Below are positions 40,923 to 49,935 of a stretch of 64,000 nucleotides of DNA, piece after piece. Origin of the DNA: Pseudomonas fluorescens. GTDB lineage: Bacteria > Pseudomonadota > Gammaproteobacteria > Pseudomonadales > Pseudomonadaceae. Location: contig NZ_CP012830.1 of the NCBI RefSeq assembly GCF_001307155.1, forward strand, positions 6,260,501 to 6,324,500, read 5' to 3'. The notes under the pieces are model-generated. The model saw only the letters and a program-made list of their open reading frames with translations, made no database searches and was not told the origin of the DNA. How positions within the stretch are numbered: the stretch's first letter is position 1; each line of letters opens with the position of its first letter. A program made the position numbers and the translations under genes.

Positions 40923-41270
40923 GATGGTTGTCGTCCTCTTCGTGGTGATTGCCGCTCACGTGCCACTGAGTATTGCGCAAAGTCTTAAGACGGCGAGCCG
41001 GCTCCTCACACCGACCCTCGCCAAAATCCCCCGCTCTACGCCAAGTCCAGACACGCGCAGGAAAAAACCCAATTGCCCGCCCGCCAGGAATCCTGTTTCA
41101 TGGCTGTCCGGTTCATCATCAAACGGACCATCCGGCGCGCATCGGCCATGATGTTTGCATTCATGCCCAGTCGCCGGAGAAGATGAAAGCAGCACGATTG
41201 CTCTGGCACTGACTATCCTGATGCTACTGAGCCTGTCGGGCTCGATAACATCGTTCTCAGGGAATATCGA

Positions 41271-42644
41271 ATGACCGCAAGACAAGTTATCAATGCTTCG
41301 GTGAGCCCAAAAGGCAGCCTGGAGACGCTGTCCCAACGCGAAGTTCAGCAACTGAGCGCCGCAGGATCTGGCAGCATCTACTCTCTCTTCCGCCAGTGCG
41401 CCCTGGCCATCCTCAATACCGGCGCCCATGTCGACAATGCCAAGACCATTCTGGAAGCCTATCGGGACTTCGAGATTCGCATTCATCAGCAAGATCGCGG
41501 TGTCCGCCTGGAACTGCTCAACGCACCCGCAGACGCCTTCGTCGATGGCGAAATGATCGCCAGCACCCGCGAGATGCTGTTCAGCGCCCTGCGCGACATC
41601 GTCTATACCGAGAACGAGCTGGACAGCCAGCGCATCGACCTGAGCTCGTCCCAAGGCATCAGCGACTACGTCTTCCACCTGCTGCGCAACGCCCGCACCC
41701 TGCGTGCCGGCGTGGAGCCGAAGATCGTTGTGTGCTGGGGCGGTCACTCGATCAGCAGCGAGGAATATCAATACACCAAGAAAGTCGGCCACGAACTGGG
41801 CCTGCGCAGTCTGGATGTGTGCACCGGCTGCGGGCCTGGGGTGATGAAAGGCCCGATGAAGGGCGCGACCATTTCCCACGCCAAGCAACGGATCACTCAC
41901 GGCCGCTACCTGGGGCTGACGGAGCCCGGGATTATTGCGGCTGAAGCGCCGAACCCGATCGTCAATGAACTGGTAATCCTGCCGGACATCGAGAAGCGCC
42001 TGGAAGCTTTCGTCCGCGTCGGCCATGGCATCATCATTTTCCCGGGCGGCGCCGGTACTGCCGAAGAGTTCCTTTATCTGCTCGGGATCCTGATGCACCC
42101 GGACAACCGCGACCTGCCCTTCCCGGTGATCCTGACCGGGCCGAAGAGCGCGGAGCCGTACTTGCAGCAACTGCACGCGTTCGTCGGCGCGACACTGGGC
42201 AAAGACGCGCAAAGTCACTACGAGATCATCATCGACGACCCGGCCCAGGTGGCCCGGCAAATGACTAAAGGGCTCAAGGACGTCAAGCAGTTCCGTCGCG
42301 AGCGCAACGATGCGTTCCATTTCAACTGGCTGCTGAAGATCGACGAAGGCTTCCAGCGCCCGTTCGATCCAACCCACGAAAACATGGCCAGCCTGCAACT
42401 GCGCCACGACCTGCCACCGCACGAACTGGCGGCGAATCTGCGCCGGGCGTTTTCCGGCATCGTTGCCGGTAACGTCAAGGACAAGGGCATCCGTCTGATT
42501 GAGAAATACGGCCCTTACAAGATCCACGGCGACGCAGCGGTCATGCAACCGCTGGACAAACTGCTGAAAGCCTTTGTCGCGCAACACCGGATGAAACTGC
42601 CCGGTGGCGCAGAGTATGTGCCCTGCTATCAGGTCATCAGCTAA
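41271..42644 (+). CDS. ppnN: Nucleotide 5'-monophosphate nucleosidase PpnN
   Basis: A 457-residue LOG-superfamily enzyme (YgdH type) which cleaves purine and pyrimidine nucleoside monophosphates to base and ribose 5-phosphate and in E. coli is regulated by (p)ppGpp. The Rossmann nucleotide-binding core has PKIVVCWGGHSISSEEYQYT, GCGPGVMKGPMKGA and PGGAGTAEEFLYLLGIL; N- and C-terminal DUF4478/DUF3412-type regions flank it. Start after CAGGGAATATCGA. The 348 bases upstream contain no gene. Confidence 0.95.
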   Translation: MTARQVINASVSPKGSLETLSQREVQQLSAAGSGSIYSLFRQCALAILNTGAHVDNAKTILEAYRDFEIRIHQQDRGVRLELLNAPADAFVDGEMIASTREMLFSALRDIVYTENELDSQRIDLSSSQGISDYVFHLLRNARTLRAGVEPKIVVCWGGHSISSEEYQYTKKVGHELGLRSLDVCTGCGPGVMKGPMKGATISHAKQRITHGRYLGLTEPGIIAAEAPNPIVNELVILPDIEKRLEAFVRVGHGIIIFPGGAGTAEEFLYLLGILMHPDNRDLPFPVILTGPKSAEPYLQQLHAFVGATLGKDAQSHYEIIIDDPAQVARQMTKGLKDVKQFRRERNDAFHFNWLLKIDEGFQRPFDPTHENMASLQLRHDLPPHELAANLRRAFSGIVAGNVKDKGIRLIEKYGPYKIHGDAAVMQPLDKLLKAFVAQHRMKLPGGAEYVPCYQVIS

Positions 42645-42666
42645 AAACCCCTCGCGTCGACAGGCT

Positions 42667-42700
42667 CGGAACCGTGCGGTTCCGGGTCTTTCTTCCCTTT
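42667..42700 (+). terminator. Rho-independent terminator after ppnN
   Basis: Stem CGGAACCG (42667-42674) and CGGTTCCG (42677-42684) around a two-base loop, followed by GGTCTTTCTTCCCTTTT. Confidence 0.7.
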
Positions 42701-42741
42701 TCGCGGTACGCGTCCCTCCAACACAGCCTGAGTGATTTCCA

Positions 42742-43302
42742 GTGCAGAGCACCCGTTTGACCCTGATCTGTCACGCCCGGACAGCGGCCCAGAAACTGGC
42801 GCGCTTTGCCGAGGATGAATCAGTGGACATGGACTGGCAGAACGCAAAAGGCTCATTGGCCAAGCGTTTCAAACGAGCGCCACGCCTGCTCAGCGCACCG
42901 GAAGCCCGGACCCGAGAGACCGCCGCGCTGTTTGGCGCGGACATGGAAATTGTACCGGCGCTGCGCGATTGTGATTTGGGTCGCTGGAAGGGGCTGCGGA
43001 TCAATGACCTGCAACGAGACGAACCCGAACTGCTGCATGCCTGGTTGAGCGACAGCACCAGTGCTGCACATGGCGGTGAATCAGTGGCCCAACTCTGCGA
43101 GCGGACCGCTGCCTGGCTGGAGACCCTGGTCAACCAACCCGGGCACCTCCTTGCGGTCACTCACCCGTTCGTGATTCGTGCCGCACTGATGCACGTGATG
43201 CAATGCCCGCCCGCGCTATTCAATGCGATTGACGTCGAACCGCTGGCCGCCGTCGAACTACGCTACAACGGCCGTTGGCGACTGCGCCTGACGCCAGCCT
43301 GA
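42742..43302 (+). CDS. Histidine phosphatase-fold protein with altered RHG motif
   Basis: A 186-residue member of the histidine phosphatase superfamily. The usual LxRHGxT is LICHART here: the first Arg is Cys and Gly is Ala, while the His remains. TRETAALFGADM, ALRDCDLGRWKG, HGGESVAQLCERTAAWLE and VTHPFVIRAAL keep the fold. The loss of the Arg may reduce phosphatase activity. GTG start at 42742; the ribosome site is weak. Role unknown. Confidence 0.8.
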   Translation: MQSTRLTLICHARTAAQKLARFAEDESVDMDWQNAKGSLAKRFKRAPRLLSAPEARTRETAALFGADMEIVPALRDCDLGRWKGLRINDLQRDEPELLHAWLSDSTSAAHGGESVAQLCERTAAWLETLVNQPGHLLAVTHPFVIRAALMHVMQCPPALFNAIDVEPLAAVELRYNGRWRLRLTPA

Positions 43303-43312
43303 ACCCGTGACG

Positions 43313-44224
43313 TCAAAGGTTCTGCCAGCCGGCAACCTTCTGCGCACTGATACTGATCCCACCACACACGATGATTACCACATCATGGGCTTCGGCAATC
43401 GCCGGGTGATCCAGATACGCGACAGCCAGCGAGACACCGCACGCTGGCTCCACCAGTTGACGCAGGTCATCGGCATAACGGACGACGCCCATGATCGCCT
43501 CGGCATCCGTCAGCACGACACAGGTGTGCGGGAAGTGCTGGATGTGCTCAACCGGCCATTGCGCAACTTGCAGCGCCCCGAGTGAGCTGGCAATGCTGCT
43601 GATTTCAGAGAGTTTGACCGGATGCCCGGCCTTGACCGCGGCGTCGAATGACGCTGCGCCTTCGGTTTCACAGGCAATGATCCGGCAATCCAGCCGGGCG
43701 TGGCGTTCCAGTCCGGTGAGGATCCCGGCCAGCAAACCACCGCCGCCCACCGACGCCACTATCGTGTCGACCTGAGGGCAGTCCTGCAGAATTTCATCGA
43801 TCATCGTGCTGTGCCCTTCCCACAGCGTCGGGTGGTCGAACGCCGGCACGTATTCGGTATCGGGCGCATTGGCGAGTTCCAGCGCCAACTGGTTGGCCTC
43901 GTCCCACACCTGACCGTGCACGATCACTTGCGCTCCGGTTTTGGCGATTCGCGCCCGGGTGCTTTCCGGGGTGGTGTGCGGCACGATGATGCTCGCTTCC
44001 AGCCCCAACGCCGCGGCGGCCACTGCCGTCGCATAGCCTGCATTGCCGCCGGACGGGCAGACCACTTTCTTCATGCCCTGCTCGGCCGCGCGGGTACAGA
44101 GCAAGCCCATGCCGCGCAGCTTGAATGAACCGCTGGGTTGCAGGTTTTCCAGCTTGAGCCAGATGCGCCGGCTGGGCGTCGAGAGCCCCGGATGGAGTAT
44201 CAACGGTGTTCTGATATGCAGCAT
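43313..44224 (-). CDS. Serine/threonine dehydratase-like PLP enzyme
   Basis: A 303-residue PLP-dependent enzyme (fold type II). PLP lysine in SGSFKLRGM; phosphate-binding PSGGNAGYATAV; GGGGLLAGIL glycine loop. These deaminate L-serine or L-threonine to the keto acid. Start at 44224 (MLHIRTP) chosen because AGGA lies nine bases upstream; the frame can be read to 44641, but that segment overlaps a DUF190 gene on the same strand. Confidence 0.85.
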   Translation of the reverse strand: MLHIRTPLILHPGLSTPSRRIWLKLENLQPSGSFKLRGMGLLCTRAAEQGMKKVVCPSGGNAGYATAVAAAALGLEASIIVPHTTPESTRARIAKTGAQVIVHGQVWDEANQLALELANAPDTEYVPAFDHPTLWEGHSTMIDEILQDCPQVDTIVASVGGGGLLAGILTGLERHARLDCRIIACETEGAASFDAAVKAGHPVKLSEISSIASSLGALQVAQWPVEHIQHFPHTCVVLTDAEAIMGVVRYADDLRQLVEPACGVSLAVAYLDHPAIAEAHDVVIIVCGGISISAQKVAGWQNL

Positions 44225-44363
44225 CGTGGGCATCCTGATCAAAAAAACGGATAAATAGAAAGCGGGTACCGGTGCTGGCAAAGGCACATTCGACGAATGC
44301 CTCCAGGACCGGTCTATACCGCTGAGTTTAGACGTCGGCACCTTCCTGGCTCGGCCAACACTA

Positions 44364-44705
44364 TCAAATCTGGTGGCCAGACGGCTCGGCCCTTTTGCCC
44401 ACGATTCCAAATTCAACCGGTGCCTTGATGTAAAACAAGGCAATGTCTTCGGCCTCGAGCCGCTCGAACAGGCGAGTGCACTCCTCCTCGGTAATCGCCA
44501 GGCGGATCTCGGCGGGCTGATCGCCCATCTCGAAAAAATGTGCGGAATGCAGTTTCCCGGAATGCCCGAAGCCTTCGATACCGGTTGCCAGAGTGGCCCC
44601 GTGCAGGCCCATTTCTTTCGCCAGATCAATGAGCCAGTCACCGAGCATTTTTCCGTGATGACGGCGGTTCTGCTGAGTAAAGAAAATCACCAGAAAACCT
44701 TGCAT
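44364..44705 (-). CDS. DUF190 domain protein
   Basis: A 113-residue protein: MQGFLVIFFTQQNRRHHGKM, GLHGATLATGIEGFGHSGKL, PAEIRLAITEEECTRLFERL, VPVEF-like ending. DUF190 proteins have a GlnB-like fold and are often found beside CrcB fluoride channels; no crcB is here. GAGGAG lies upstream of the start at 44705. Confidence 0.85.
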   Translation of the reverse strand: MQGFLVIFFTQQNRRHHGKMLGDWLIDLAKEMGLHGATLATGIEGFGHSGKLHSAHFFEMGDQPAEIRLAITEEECTRLFERLEAEDIALFYIKAPVEFGIVGKRAEPSGHQI

Positions 44706-44967
44706 GACGGATCTCCTCTTCAATGGCCTCAATGACTCAACATAAACCTGCCTTGCCGAATATTGAAGTGCCCGGGATTTGTTGCAGAGGCGGTAAAGAA
44801 GATCAGCGGTCATACGCCACATTCAGCAGGCTGCTATGCCTTCTCATGGGAGCTGTCGATCAAGTCAGCCGAGGGAGGCGCTGAAAACACATGCGTGGCC
44901 AGGGTCGCGGCACCTACCTTGTGCGCGCAGAGAAAAACCGGTGCCAGCCCCTGACAGGAGGTGGCAG

Positions 44968-45246
44968 ATGCTCTACATCGTCAGTTGGTCAATCACTCCG
45001 GAACGTCGTAATAGCGCGATCGAACGTTTTCTCAAAACAGGCGGAGCCCCACCCGCAGGCGTCACCATGCTGGGACGCTGGCATGCCGTAGGACGCATGA
45101 CCGGTTTTGGTGTGGCAGAAGCCAGTGATGTCACACTGATACAGAAATGGGTGCTCGAATGGAGCGACCTGCTGGCCATGGAGATTCATCCTGCGTTGAC
45201 AGATGAACAGGCCGCGCCGTTGCTGGCAGCGGCGCTTGGCAAGTAA
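44968..45246 (+). CDS. DUF3303 domain protein
   Basis: A 92-residue protein with the DUF3303 pattern: MLYIVSWSITPERRNSAIER, GVTMLGRWHAVGRMTGFGVA, LEWSDLLAMEIHPALTD. Strong AGGAGG upstream. Related to dimeric ferredoxin-fold proteins; function unknown. Confidence 0.85.
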   Translation: MLYIVSWSITPERRNSAIERFLKTGGAPPAGVTMLGRWHAVGRMTGFGVAEASDVTLIQKWVLEWSDLLAMEIHPALTDEQAAPLLAAALGK

Positions 45247-45273
45247 CCGTCGGCGCCTGCAAAGACGCACATC

Positions 45274-45305
45274 ATTGATCGTTCCCACGCATGGGAACGA
45301 TCAAT
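45274..45305. terminator. Perfect hairpin, likely bidirectional terminator
   Basis: ATTGATCGTTCCCA, loop CGCA, TGGGAACGATCAAT: a 14-bp perfect stem of the GATCGTTCCCACGC class widely found between Pseudomonas genes. Confidence 0.7.
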
Positions 45306-45340
45306 AAGCTGTTGGTCTGCCCCGGAACAAACCGACAACT

Positions 45341-45473
45341 TGTGGCGAGGGGGCTTGCCCCCGCTCGGCGGCGAAGCCGTCGTAAAACCGGCAGATGCGT
45401 TCTCATTGACACAGTACGATCATCGATTTCAGGGCCGCTTCGCGACCCAACGGGGGCAAGCCCCCTCGCCACA
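45341..45473. repeat. REPIN (paired inverted REP elements)
   Basis: TGTGGCGAGGGGGCTTGCCC (45341 on, 23-base arm) and its exact inverse ending at 45473 flank 87 bases. Typical fluorescens-group REPIN mobilised by RAYT transposases. Confidence 0.85.
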
Positions 45474-45554
45474 GGTATTGCGTTCGGCGCACCTTTTTCT
45501 TAAATGGCCGGCGTTAGTCCAGGCGACTGTTCTATTCAACGTATCGAGCGGGGT

Positions 45555-46343
45555 TTACTTCGCGCCGTAGATGTCGAAGTCGAAGTACTTTTTGTTGATC
45601 TTCGCGTACGTGCCGTTGGCGAGGATGGTCGCCAGGGCCTTGTTCAGGTCTTCGCGCAGTTCAACGTCACTCTTGCGCACGCCGATGCCGTCACCGACGC
45701 CGAAGAACTCCGGGTTGTCCAGAGTGCCGCCGGCAAATTCGTAATCCTTGCCCACCGGTTTATTCAGAAACCCGTAACTGGCCTGAATCGAGCCCTGCAA
45801 CGACGCATCGAGGCGCCCGACCACGAGGTCAGCGTAGACCTGGTCCTGATTCTGATAGGAAAGGATCTCTACCCCCTGCTTGCCCCAAACGGCTTTCGCA
45901 AAAGCCTCCTGGGTCGAGCCCTGCTCCACGCCGATGCGTTTGCCTTTGAGCGACTCGACGGTCGGCTGCAGGTCCGATCCGCGCTTGATCACCAAGCGTG
46001 CCGGCGCATTCGATACCTTGTCGCTAAACGCAATCTGCTCCTGACGCTTGGGAGTGACGGTCATCGATGACGCGATAGCGTCGAACTTGCGCGCCAGCAG
46101 CCCCGGAATCATCCCGTCCCAGCTGCTTTCAACCCAGACGCATTTGGCGTGCAACTCTGCACACAGCGCGTCGGCGATGTCGACGCCAAAACCGGTCAGC
46201 GTGCCATCCTGGTTTTTGTATTCCAGCGGTGGGTACGTCGGGTCAATACCCAGCCTCAACACTTTGCCGGACCAATCGGCCGCACCAGCCAGACCGGATG
46301 CCGTCAAGAAAACCAGTGAAACCGCCGCGATCATCTTATTCAT
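45555..46343 (-). CDS. Periplasmic amino-acid-binding protein (ABC transporter)
   Basis: A 262-residue extracellular solute-binding protein family 3 member. Signal peptide 1-21 (MNKMIAAVSLVFLTASGLAG). LRLGIDPTYPPLEYKNQDGT, GFGVDIADALCAELHAKCVW, the ligand loop SSMTVTPKRQEQIAFSDKVS, and GVEQGSTQEAF fit lysine/arginine/ornithine- or histidine-type binding proteins. No ABC permease or ATPase genes are next to it. Same strand as the M20 amidohydrolase with an 81-base gap, so probably cotranscribed. Confidence 0.85.
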   Translation of the reverse strand: MNKMIAAVSLVFLTASGLAGAADWSGKVLRLGIDPTYPPLEYKNQDGTLTGFGVDIADALCAELHAKCVWVESSWDGMIPGLLARKFDAIASSMTVTPKRQEQIAFSDKVSNAPARLVIKRGSDLQPTVESLKGKRIGVEQGSTQEAFAKAVWGKQGVEILSYQNQDQVYADLVVGRLDASLQGSIQASYGFLNKPVGKDYEFAGGTLDNPEFFGVGDGIGVRKSDVELREDLNKALATILANGTYAKINKKYFDFDIYGAK

Positions 46344-46424
46344 TGTTATTGTCCTCCAGGGGGTTCGCCGAGTCGGATTACCGACCGTTTTTTGTATAAC
46401 CGTGATGTTAAAAAACCGTGCGCC

Positions 46425-47594
46425 TCAACGCAGAAAACCCTCGGCCAACTTTACCCAATAGCTCGCGCCGATTGGCAGGCAGGCATCATTGAAGTCGTAA
46501 CCGGGATTGTGCAGCAAACAGCTGCCCTCGCCCTGGCCATTGCCGATCACCAGATAGCTGCCGGGGCATTGTTCCAGGATGAACGCGAAATCCTCGCTGG
46601 CGGTGAAGGGCCGCAGGTCTTCGATCAGTTGCCCTTCGCCCAGCCACTCCCGTGCGACCTGACGGGCGAACGCGGTTTGCTCCGGATCGTTGATCAACAC
46701 CGGGTGGCAACGGTAATAATCGATCTCGGCCTGCGCGCCGAAACTCGCCGCCTGGCCGTTGACCAGATCGGTAATCCTGCGTTCGAGCAACTGGCGGACC
46801 TCAGGTGTCAAGGCGCGTACGCTCAGGATCATTTCGGCGGACGCAGGAATCACATTTGAAACGTTCCCGGCATGAATCGAACCGACCGTGATGATCGCCG
46901 TTTCCTGCGGATTGACGTTGCGCGAGACGATGCTTTGCAGGGCGATCACAATCGATGCGCAGACCACCACCGGGTCGACGGACTTATGCGGCACCGCGCC
47001 ATGGCCACCGGTGCCGATGACTTTGATCGTGACGGTATCGGCAGAGGCCATGAACGGCCCGCTGTAAAACCCCAACTGCCCGGCGGGATAGCCCGGTATG
47101 TTGTGCATGGCAAAAATCGCATCACACGGGAAGCGTTCGAACAGCCCATCCTCGAGCATTTTCTTCGCACCGCCCAGCCCTTCTTCGGCCGGCTGGAACA
47201 CCAGATTCAGCGTGCCGTTGAATTCCCGCGTTTGCGCCAGGTATTTGGCCGCCGCGAGCAAGGTTGCCGTATGACCGTCGTGGCCGCAGGCATGCATCAC
47301 GCCGTCGATCCGGCTGGCATAAGGCAACCCGGTGGCTTCCTGAATCGGCAGCGCATCCATGTCTGCGCGCAGCCCGAGGGAGCGGCCCTCGCCATTTTTC
47401 AATGTCCCGACCACACCGGTCTTACCCACGCCGGTGCTGACGTCATATCCCCACTGCGTCAAACACTGCGCCACCAGCTCACTGGTGCTGAACTCTTCAA
47501 AGCCAAGCTCGGGGTGGGCGTGAATACGCTGACGCAGGGTGATCATTTCATCCTGCAGCGCAGCGATTCCTGGCAGGACGTGGCCAGCATTCAT
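46425..47594 (-). CDS. M20-family amidohydrolase (hippurate hydrolase type)
   Basis: A 389-residue M20/amidohydrolase: GLRADMDALPIQEATGLPYA, HACGHDGHTATLL with metal-binding His/Asp, EEGLGGAKKMLEDGLF, and FTASEDFAFILEQCPG. Removes acyl groups from N-acyl amino acids. With the neighbouring binding protein it suggests uptake and cleavage of an amino-acid conjugate. Divergent from a LysR gene. Confidence 0.85.
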   Translation of the reverse strand: MNAGHVLPGIAALQDEMITLRQRIHAHPELGFEEFSTSELVAQCLTQWGYDVSTGVGKTGVVGTLKNGEGRSLGLRADMDALPIQEATGLPYASRIDGVMHACGHDGHTATLLAAAKYLAQTREFNGTLNLVFQPAEEGLGGAKKMLEDGLFERFPCDAIFAMHNIPGYPAGQLGFYSGPFMASADTVTIKVIGTGGHGAVPHKSVDPVVVCASIVIALQSIVSRNVNPQETAIITVGSIHAGNVSNVIPASAEMILSVRALTPEVRQLLERRITDLVNGQAASFGAQAEIDYYRCHPVLINDPEQTAFARQVAREWLGEGQLIEDLRPFTASEDFAFILEQCPGSYLVIGNGQGEGSCLLHNPGYDFNDACLPIGASYWVKLAEGFLR

Positions 47595-47703
47595 GGGTGT
47601 GCTCCTCGATAAGAATATTCAGCTGCCGGCGATTCAACCTGGGCGCTGTCGGGTCGATCTTAGGGAATGGGCCGTAGGCTGGGGAGGCGCAGTTTGGTTA
47701 TGA

Positions 47704-47722
47704 TGACAACCAACAGTTGTCA
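47704..47722. promoter_or_regulatory. Palindromic operator candidate
   Basis: TGACAAC-CAACA-GTTGTCA, seven-base arms, between the M20 gene and the LysR gene, 13 bases before the LysR start codon. Confidence 0.55.
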
Positions 47723-47735
47723 CCACGGTGAGCAG

Positions 47736-48689
47736 ATGAAACTGCATCAATTACAAGCCCTGATTGCCAGCGCCGAGACCGGCAGCATCCGCGCCGCCGC
47801 GCGTTCGCTGGACATCTCCCAGGCCGCGGTGACCAAAGCCCTGCGCGAGCTGGAAACCGAACAACAGTTGCCGCTGTTCGTCAGAACCCCCAGCGGCCTG
47901 AATTTCACCGAGTTCGGCAAGGTGCTGCTGATGCACGCCCGGCTGGTGCTCAAGCAACTGGAGCATGCGCAGACCGAACTCGATCACCTGCGCGGCAAGG
48001 CCCAGGGGCGGCTCTGCGTCGGGGTCACGCCCTGGGTCGCGTTAACCTTCCTGCCCGAAGTGGTCCTGGCTTTTCGGGCACGCATGCCGGAGATTCATCT
48101 GGAATTGTTCGAAAGCCTGATGGCGGTGGCCCAGCCGCTGCTGCGTGACGGCAGCATGGATTTCGCCATCGGCCAGCTTAATCCGGCGCAAGCGACCGCG
48201 GAATTTGCCTGCGAAACTCTGCTCGAATACCAGACCTCGGTGCTGGTTCGCCAGGGTCATCCGCGACAGAACGCCCGGTCGATTCACGAGCTGCTGGACC
48301 AGGACTGGACCCTGAACTACGCGCCAGACGGTCACGATGCGCTGATGCAGGAGCTGTTCTGGAGGCACAACGCGCAGATCGATGAGCAACGCATCGTGCG
48401 CGCCCATTCACTGGCAATCCTGCAAATGATGCTGGAACGGGCCGACATGTGTACCTGGGGCCCGACCGTCCTCAGCACCGCCTCGCCTTTCCTCGGCCGG
48501 TTGGTGTCCGTGAACCTGATCGAGCAGTTCGAACCTAGACAGCTGAGCATCGTCACTCGCCGCAACGGCTCGCTGAGCAATCCGGCGCTGTGTTTTACCG
48601 ATTGCCTGCTACAGGTGATTCGACGCCATGCGCGTTCGGCGAAGAAGGAAGACCGGCAGCTGTTTGAAACGCTGCAGTTGTTGGTATGA
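47736..48689 (+). CDS. LysR-family regulator
   Basis: A 317-residue LysR-type regulator: HTH in residues 1-60 (KLHQLQALIASAETGSIRAA, SLDISQAAVTKALREL), effector domain after 90. Start at 47736 with GGTGAG. It diverges from the amidohydrolase gene, which with the binding protein is its likely target. Confidence 0.85.
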   Translation: MKLHQLQALIASAETGSIRAAARSLDISQAAVTKALRELETEQQLPLFVRTPSGLNFTEFGKVLLMHARLVLKQLEHAQTELDHLRGKAQGRLCVGVTPWVALTFLPEVVLAFRARMPEIHLELFESLMAVAQPLLRDGSMDFAIGQLNPAQATAEFACETLLEYQTSVLVRQGHPRQNARSIHELLDQDWTLNYAPDGHDALMQELFWRHNAQIDEQRIVRAHSLAILQMMLERADMCTWGPTVLSTASPFLGRLVSVNLIEQFEPRQLSIVTRRNGSLSNPALCFTDCLLQVIRRHARSAKKEDRQLFETLQLLV

Positions 48690-48706
48690 GGTAACGCAAC
48701 GCCGCG

Positions 48707-49417
48707 TCATTCAACCGCCATACGTTCCAGGCTGTTGCTCAAATGCAGCAGCATGGCCGCTCTGGCCGCATCAGGGTCCTGTCGGCGAATCGCATTGAAG
48801 ATCGCTTCGTGCTCCAGATTGGCGGATTGACCCAGCTTCATCAGGTCGGTGTCACCCCGCTCCTGCGCGTTGATCCGCGTGCGCGGTATGACCGAGTTAC
48901 CGAGGTGATAGATGATGTCGGTGAAGTACGTATTCCCGGTAGCTTCGGCAATCAACCGGTGAAAACGCATGTCGGGCTCAACGCTGCTGTCGTTATTGGC
49001 CAACGAGTTCTGATAGTCGTCCAGCGCCTGGCGCATCCGGACAAGCTGATCGTCGGTTCGGCGCTTCGCGGCCAGAGCCGCGGCTTGCGTCTCCAGCCCC
49101 ATGCGCAGTTCGAGAATCCCCCGCACGCTGATGGCGGTGTCGCTGCTCAGGCGAAAACCCTGATGCGCGTCACGCTCCAGGGCAAACGTTCCCACGCCAT
49201 GCCGGGTTTCAACCAGACCGGACGCCTGCAACTTGGAAATGGCCTCGCGAACCACGGTGCGACTGACGCCGTGCTCCCGAACAATCGTCGATTCGGAAGG
49301 CAGTTTTTCACCCGGCGCGATCTGCCCAAGCAGGATGCGTTGAGTCAGCTCGGCAACAATGTCGTGCGCCAGGCCAGGCGCACGCTTGCGGCCTGAACCG
49401 CTGGATTGGTTTTGCAT
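48707..49417 (-). CDS. GntR/FadR-family regulator of the glucarate locus
   Basis: A 236-residue FCD-type GntR regulator: winged HTH (LAHDIVAELTQRILLGQIAP; SESTIVREHGVSRTVVREAI), then a helical FCD domain whose metal-binding His/Asp residues lie in DMRFHRLIAEATGN and NLEHEAIFNAI. It is divergent from a sugar-acid permease and glucarate dehydratase, which fits control by glucarate or galactarate. A TGTC-A-GACA dyad at 49646-49654 is a possible site. Confidence 0.8.
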   Translation of the reverse strand: MQNQSSGSGRKRAPGLAHDIVAELTQRILLGQIAPGEKLPSESTIVREHGVSRTVVREAISKLQASGLVETRHGVGTFALERDAHQGFRLSSDTAISVRGILELRMGLETQAAALAAKRRTDDQLVRMRQALDDYQNSLANNDSSVEPDMRFHRLIAEATGNTYFTDIIYHLGNSVIPRTRINAQERGDTDLMKLGQSANLEHEAIFNAIRRQDPDAARAAMLLHLSNSLERMAVE

Positions 49418-49471
49418 GTGGTCCGACCCGTTCAAAGGAGGCTTCAGAATACTACCGTCATTACACAATCC

Positions 49472-49616
49472 GTAGCAGCTGGCGAAGCCTGCGTTAGGCT
49501 CGGTCCGCGTTCGGGCGCAGCGGTCGTAAATCCTGCCTCCACGGTTAACCTGAAAAAACGTGGTGTCTGATTTTACGACTGCTGCGCAGCCGAACGCAGG
49601 CTTCGCCAGCTGCTAC
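49472..49616. repeat. REPIN (second type)
   Basis: GTAGCAGCTGGCGAAGCCTG on the left is matched in inverse on the right (ending GCCAGCTGCTAC); an inner pair CGCAGCGGTCGTAAA/TTTACGACTGCTGCG nests inside. 145 bases. It lies between the GntR gene and the permease. The rest of this 518-base gap (49617-49935) is AT-rich and should hold the permease promoter. Confidence 0.8.
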
Positions 49617-49935
49617 AGGGGATGTGCTGATTTTGTGCTTCAACATGTCAGACAACATAGCTGTTTCAGTGGTTTTATTCGACTATCTCGTTTGCATGAC
49701 GAGCGAAATGCTCATCTTGAAAACTGAAACCCCGAGTCAAAATTGAGCTTTAACCGCCAAAAACACCTCAAAAACACACATTTAAGTCTTATAAATCTAT
49801 TTTTTATAGCCATTTGGTCGTAAGTCTCGTATTGCGACTCAAAAATCTCACTTGTATGATGACTGGCAACTTAAGTCGCAAAACAACGCTGCAGCACCAC
49901 ACCCGCATAACAATAATCAGTGGGAGTCATGAACC

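Noticed and set aside
40956..42752. Long open frame (598 codons) on the minus strand
   Set aside because: It lies fully opposite ppnN, whose protein has clear LOG-family motifs; GC-rich codon use keeps the opposing frame open.
43313..44641. Extended start for the serine/threonine dehydratase (442 codons)
   Set aside because: The first ~139 codons overlap the DUF190 gene in another frame and lack similarity; the start at 44224 has a ribosome site.
44364..44705. Fluoride (crcB) module suggested by DUF190
   Set aside because: No CrcB-like channel and no fluoride riboswitch motif was seen next to it.
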